From an uncultured Bacteroidota bacterium (GTDB taxonomy: Bacteria; Bacteroidota; Rhodothermia; Rhodothermales; Salinibacteraceae): DNA of 64,000 bases. Each line of letters begins with the position of its first letter. The first letter of the stretch is position 1. A program made the position numbers and the translations under genes. The notes beneath the pieces were generated by a model. It was not told the DNA's origin, ran no database searches, and saw only the letters and a list, made by a program, of their open reading frames with translations. The DNA lies in NCBI GenBank assembly GCA_913056185.1, contig CAJXLV010000003.1, positions 62,001 to 126,000 of the forward strand, read 5' to 3'. Below, piece after piece: positions 60,453 to 64,000 of the stretch.

Positions 60453-61121
60453 TCAGCGCGGCGGCTCGGCGGTTAGTTCGTCGAGCACCAGCGTCAGCCG
60501 CCCCTTCAGCAAGAGGCCCGTGTGGCGGTAGCGGATGCGCCCCTGCCGGTCGAGGACGAAGGTGCGCGGCACGGCCTGCGACCGCCCGTACTTTTCCCAC
60601 GCGACCGTCTGGCTTGCGAGCTGCGGGTAGTTCAGGTCGTACTTGCGGGCGAAGGGGCGCACGGCCGCAAAGCCGCCGTCGTCGATCGACAGCCCGACAA
60701 ACGTGACCTCGCCCGCAAACTCGTTCTGCAGCTCCACAAACCCCGGCGCCTCGGTGTGGCACGGGTCGCACCAGGTCGCCCAGATGTTGAGGACCACCAC
60801 CTCGCCCCGGTGGTCGGAGAGCCGGAAGGTCTCCCCGTTCATCTGCTCGAGGGCAAAGTCCGGCGCCACAGGGCCGGTCTCCTCCACCGTCACCTCCGGC
60901 TGCAGGTCCTGCCACAGGAGCGCCCCCGCGAGCGCCAGGACGCCCCAGAACCAGTACCGGCGCAGGAAGCGCCCGGCGCGGGCCAGGCCCGTCTGCATCG
61001 CGGCGCCCACGGCCCCCGCCTTCCCAGCGGGCGCGTCGGGGGGCGGGCCTTCGGACGGGTCCGTGGGAGAGGTGTCGGGACCGGTGCCCGAGGGGGACGG
61101 GGACGAAGCAGGGGGCGTCAT
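60453..61121 (-). CDS. Membrane-anchored TlpA/ResA-like thioredoxin
   Basis: The start at 61121 gives 222 residues: a long Pro/Ser-rich cytoplasmic N-terminus, one membrane helix (about 56-72), and a periplasmic thioredoxin fold with the CxxC WCDPC (Cys118, Cys121). A typical FARKYDLNYPQLAS region follows. Such proteins reduce disulfides in the periplasm, for example during cytochrome c or outer-membrane protein maturation. It is the last gene of a four-gene minus-strand run. It has a close paralogue at its head (62293-62901). Confidence 0.88.
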   Translation of the reverse strand: MTPPASSPSPSGTGPDTSPTDPSEGPPPDAPAGKAGAVGAAMQTGLARAGRFLRRYWFWGVLALAGALLWQDLQPEVTVEETGPVAPDFALEQMNGETFRLSDHRGEVVVLNIWATWCDPCHTEAPGFVELQNEFAGEVTFVGLSIDDGGFAAVRPFARKYDLNYPQLASQTVAWEKYGRSQAVPRTFVLDRQGRIRYRHTGLLLKGRLTLVLDELTAEPPR

Positions 61122-61182
61122 GGCGTGGGGCCGTTGGGATGGCAGGAGGCGAGGCGGAACGCACTGCGGCGCGGGGGCCCGA

Positions 61183-61647
61183 TCAGGGGGAGTCGGGACG
61201 GCGCTGAACGAAGGCATCTACGCTGTAGGGCCCGGCCCCGTGCGTCACAAAAAAGAGGAGGGCGCCCATGATGGCCACATTTTTAAAGAGCGGCCCCAGG
61301 GTGGGGCGCCCGATTTGAATCGTGATCGTGATGGGGATGATCACCAGCAGGAGGAGCCCGGCCGCCCCGCGCGTCCGATAGCCGAGCAGGAGCCCGAGCC
61401 CCCCAGCCAGCAGGGCCGCCCCGGCCAGCAGCACGAGGGGACGCGCCGGAGCAATCGCCGTCGCCAGAAATCCGTACTGGGCCTCCAGGAGCCGCCCGAC
61501 AATGTGTTCGGTGTTGAGGATGTGCCCGGTGCCGGCCACCAGGAAGATCAGGCTAAGCAGGCCCCGAAACAGGGCGGTGGGCGCGGGGCGGGGCCACGCC
61601 CGCGGGGGCGGGGCGGTCTGTGCAGCAGCGTCGGAAAGGGAGGGCAT
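61183..61647 (-). CDS. DoxX-family membrane protein
   Basis: The protein has 154 residues and four predicted helices. The DoxX signature RGLLSLIFLVAGTGHILN is at the first helix, with later LVLLAGAALLAGGLGLLLG. DoxX proteins associate with thiosulfate:quinone oxidoreductase or with oxidative-stress complexes; the exact activity is unclear. It lies between the two TlpA-like genes, with the DsrE-like gene upstream, suggesting a sulfur or thiol function. Confidence 0.85.
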   Translation of the reverse strand: MPSLSDAAAQTAPPPRAWPRPAPTALFRGLLSLIFLVAGTGHILNTEHIVGRLLEAQYGFLATAIAPARPLVLLAGAALLAGGLGLLLGYRTRGAAGLLLLVIIPITITIQIGRPTLGPLFKNVAIMGALLFFVTHGAGPYSVDAFVQRRPDSP

Positions 61648-61695
61648 GGGAGCGGGGGGAGCGTGCGAGAAACAAACGGAAGGGACGGCGGGCAG

Positions 61696-62163
61696 TCAAA
61701 GGTCTACGGACAGATACCCCTGGGCCTCACGCGTCAGGGCGTGGGCCAGGCCGTTCGGCACCACCTCCACGGCCGCGGTCAGGCGTCCCGGGTCGATGCC
61801 GCGGTTTTCCAGGGACATGCCGCAGGCCAGCACGGACGCCCGGTCCGGAGCGCCCTCCTCGATTCGGCGCGCAAGCGGGGTGCCCCGGCGCAATTTGCCC
61901 GCGGCGTTGCCACACACCACAATCTCGACCGGCGTGGTGGACAGCGAGTCGGACGACGACAGGTCCCGAACGGTTTGGAGGGCGGCGCGGACGTGCTGCG
62001 AGCGCCGCACCAGCATGACGATGCCAGGCGGAGCGTCTGTCGCGGTCGCGGCGTTGGGGGACGGGGCCGTCTCCGCCCCGGCCGGGGCGGCCGCCACCGC
62101 GGGCGCAAGGCCTGTACTCAGCACAACAAGCAAGGCGAAGGCAGAACGGAATACGGAACGCAT
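61696..62163 (-). CDS. Periplasmic DsrE/F-like protein
   Basis: The start at 62163 gives 155 residues with a signal peptide (FRSAFALLVVLSTGLAPAVAA). A DsrE-like Rossmannoid domain follows (about 47-150), with the motif IVVCGNAAGKL and a conserved-looking Cys in VLACGMSLENRGI. Family members carry or transfer sulfur. Its position in the TlpA-DoxX-DsrE-TlpA run supports a thiol or sulfur relay in the periplasm. Confidence 0.82.
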   Translation of the reverse strand: MRSVFRSAFALLVVLSTGLAPAVAAAPAGAETAPSPNAATATDAPPGIVMLVRRSQHVRAALQTVRDLSSSDSLSTTPVEIVVCGNAAGKLRRGTPLARRIEEGAPDRASVLACGMSLENRGIDPGRLTAAVEVVPNGLAHALTREAQGYLSVDL

Positions 62164-62292
62164 GGGACTGTGGATCGGGGGTGGATGATTGCGGGTTGAA
62201 AGGGGCGACTTGAAGGGGGCGGGCCTGTGAAGGGCGGCGTCCACACATCCGAGACGCCCCCTCGACAAGACCAGAGGGCAGGCGGGGAGGGA

Positions 62293-62901
62293 CTACGGAC
62301 GCGCGTCGACCTGCGTCAAAAGCGGCTCCAGCTGGCGTCGCAGCTCCGCTTCCGGCAAGAACCCGGGGCGGGCGTACTGCACGGTGCCCGCCGGCCCGAC
62401 CACGAAGGAGGTGGGGAGGGCGCGGACGCCGCCGTACCGGCGCGCCAGGCGGTCGGTGCCCACCACGAGGGGGTAGTTGATGTCCATCTTTTTGGCGTAG
62501 GGGCGCACGGCCGCAAAGCCCGTCTCGTCGAGCGAGACGCCCACGAACGTGACGCCCTGCGCCCCCAGCTCGTTTTGCAGCTGGATGAAGCCGGGAATTT
62601 CTCGGCGGCACGGGGGGCACCAGGTGGCCCAGAAGTTCACGACCACGATTTCGCCGCGGTGGTCGGAAAGCCGAAACGTCTCGCCGTTCATCTGCTCGAG
62701 GGCAAACTCGGGGGCGGGCTCGCCCTGCAGCGGAGACGGCGTGGACGCGCTCCGGCCCGAGGGGCGCTCCGGGGGCGGTGTTTTGCCTGGAGGGGACGAA
62801 GACGGTCCTGTCAGAAGTCCGTAGAGCAGCACCCCGCCCAGGACGGTGAAGGCGAGTGCGCCAATTCCGTACAGGCGGGTTTTCCACGTGGGGCTGAGCA
62901 T
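62293..62901 (-). CDS. Membrane-anchored TlpA/ResA-like thioredoxin (paralogue)
   Basis: The start at 62901 gives 202 residues: one N-terminal membrane helix (10-30), a Pro/Ser linker, and a thioredoxin domain with WCPPC (Cys95, Cys98) and FVGVSLDETGFAAVRPYA. It shares LEQMNGETFRLSDHRGE with the paralogue at 60453-61121, and the DNA in this stretch is also alike. First gene of the redox operon. Confidence 0.9.
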   Translation of the reverse strand: MLSPTWKTRLYGIGALAFTVLGGVLLYGLLTGPSSSPPGKTPPPERPSGRSASTPSPLQGEPAPEFALEQMNGETFRLSDHRGEIVVVNFWATWCPPCRREIPGFIQLQNELGAQGVTFVGVSLDETGFAAVRPYAKKMDINYPLVVGTDRLARRYGGVRALPTSFVVGPAGTVQYARPGFLPEAELRRQLEPLLTQVDARP

Positions 62902-63127
62902 GGCGGGCGAACGTATGGGGAGGACGTGTGTGCGGGAAGACACGGGCGGCAGGGATGAGCCCGACGCAAGGTCGCCCGATCGGCGGATGCATGAAGGGGG
63001 GCCTCGGTCTCCGCTGTGGCAGTCGGGGGCACGGAGACAGCTCGGGCAGACGCGGGGGGCGTCCGGAACGACCGTGGGGGCGGAAAAGGGGGATCGGGGC
63101 CGACCCGACGGGGCGGCCAGGGACGGT

Positions 63128-63628
63128 TTACACGCGCAGCACGACGCTGCGGCGGGGGCCCATCGAGGCGGGAGCAGAGGGGACGTCGGCGGGGCGGCCG
63201 CAGGACGGGCGGGCCGGGGCCGGGAGGGCTCGGCGGGCGTGCAGAACGGCCTGCGGCAGGGCGCTGCCCGGTTGGCCCGACGCGTCGCGGGGCCGCAGAA
63301 CTTCGCTCAGAGCCCGGACGGGGCGGACCGTGGCGCTCAGTGTCCCCCCGGAGGCCGTCCCCGGCCCACACTGCGGCGTCGGCGTCGCGGCCCGCAGGAC
63401 AGCGATGGCCGACGGGGGCTTCGGAGCGGGCGCGTTTGCGGTGGGCGCGGTGGCGGTGGGCGCGGTGGCGACGGACGGCGTGCCCTCGGTGGCGCGACCG
63501 GCCGCGCGGTCGGCGCACGACTCTGGAGCACCAACGAGCGATCCGCTCAGGGCCACAAGTCCCATCAACAGGACCGGCAGCCAGGGGAGCGGTCGTGCTC
63601 TCTCGTTTTGACGCGGGCGGGTGCTCAT
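63128..63628 (-). CDS. Small secreted protein of unknown function
   Basis: The start at 63628 yields 166 residues with a positively charged N-terminus (MSTRPRQNERARPL), a hydrophobic signal-like stretch ending SGSLVGAP, and then an Ala/Pro/Thr-rich low-complexity segment of ATAPTA-type units. Three Cys residues lie outside the signal. No family was recognised. Because the composition follows the high GC content, it may not be a real gene, but the signal peptide favours one. Confidence 0.45.
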   Translation of the reverse strand: MSTRPRQNERARPLPWLPVLLMGLVALSGSLVGAPESCADRAAGRATEGTPSVATAPTATAPTANAPAPKPPSAIAVLRAATPTPQCGPGTASGGTLSATVRPVRALSEVLRPRDASGQPGSALPQAVLHARRALPAPARPSCGRPADVPSAPASMGPRRSVVLRV

Positions 63629-64000
63629 CGGAGGAGACTCATCGGGGGGCACTCGTGCAGGAGGTACTGGAACCGGGGGCTGCAGGCACTGTCGCTTCGC
63701 CCTGCGCGTCGTCGTGCCGGGGGGGGGCGGGACGTTTCCGCGGCGGTTGGGGTCTTCCACGGTGCTTTCACGGCTGTCCGGGGCGGGCTTGTTTCCTCCT
63801 GTTTGTGTGTGCTCTGAGAAGCTGTATGCACACGTTTTCGACAGGATTCATCCGTTATGGGGGGACGTGCCTCCCCCGCCCGCCCCCGGTCCTGTCGAGC
63901 GAAGCGCCGCGGAGTCGAGACCTCTCTACGATCAGGGCGGACACGTACAAGGCCGCTGGCCCCGTGGAGGTCTCTCCACTCCGGGCCGCAGGGGCCCTTC
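63629..64000. other. End of window, no clear gene; inverted repeat
   Basis: No convincing coding sequence. GAGACCTC (63917-63924) is inverted as GAGGTCTC (63967-63974). Together with the preceding GAAGCGCCGCGGAGTCGAG, this resembles the palindromic text at 24466-24570 and may be a dispersed intergenic repeat. Confidence 0.35.

Overview
The window is GC-rich and coding-dense and looks like chromosome from a salt-adapted Bacteroidota-like bacterium. A Rhodothermota / Salinibacter-type organism fits best: there is a SusC/SusD pair, type 9 secretion (T9SS) C-terminal sorting domains, an UpxY-like NusG paralogue, acidic secreted proteins, and few Shine-Dalgarno sequences. No rRNA, tRNA, CRISPR array, insertion sequence or prophage gene was seen. 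Species assignment is inference.

Layout. 1-1137: end of a serine hydrolase and a NusG-like antiterminator. 1509-17820 (minus): three secreted T9SS proteins, namely a 518-residue protein, a 2403-residue tandem-95 adhesin-like protein and a 2399-residue subtilisin. They share a recurring module and carry large recent internal repeats. 18437-25970: a mixed housekeeping block (CBS protein, exported methyltransferase, TauE-like and Nramp-like transporters, HAD phosphatase, cupin, sugar-nucleotide epimerase). 26091-52928: a large carbohydrate catabolic island. 53038-60389: a phosphonate/phosphoester-like island with an XRE-cupin regulator. 60453-62901: a thiol-redox operon (TlpA, DoxX, DsrE, TlpA). 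63128-63628: a small secreted protein of unknown function.

The carbohydrate island reads as one pathway. SusC/SusD, a GH20 hexosaminidase and a GHL10-like lipoprotein capture and cut the glycan outside. A GMC dehydrogenase with a gluconate-dehydrogenase-3-type subunit can oxidise sugars to keto-sugars. A DUF1080 (3-keto-disaccharide hydrolase family) protein, two Gfo/Idh/MocA oxidoreductases and two TIM-barrel epimerases process the keto-sugars. MFS and SSS transporters, a BadF-type amino-sugar kinase and a NagB-deacetylase fusion complete it. A LacI-family regulator lies in the island. Four near-identical palindromes (GGAAGCGGTYCC) occur in the window, all in intergenic DNA of this island. 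Three of them stand 15-16 bp upstream of a promoter-like TTG box, and all four have the same orientation relative to the proposed target gene. This predicted regulon is the strongest new observation.

The neighbouring island combines an alcohol dehydrogenase resembling the proposed phosphonate-catabolism family, a PhoD-like phosphodiesterase fused to PA14, an organophosphate:phosphate-antiporter-type MFS protein, a PhnX-like HAD hydrolase, an XRE-cupin regulator and a secreted PHP phosphoesterase. An 85-nt element upstream of the PhnX-like gene recurs in the leader of susC, which may link the two islands.
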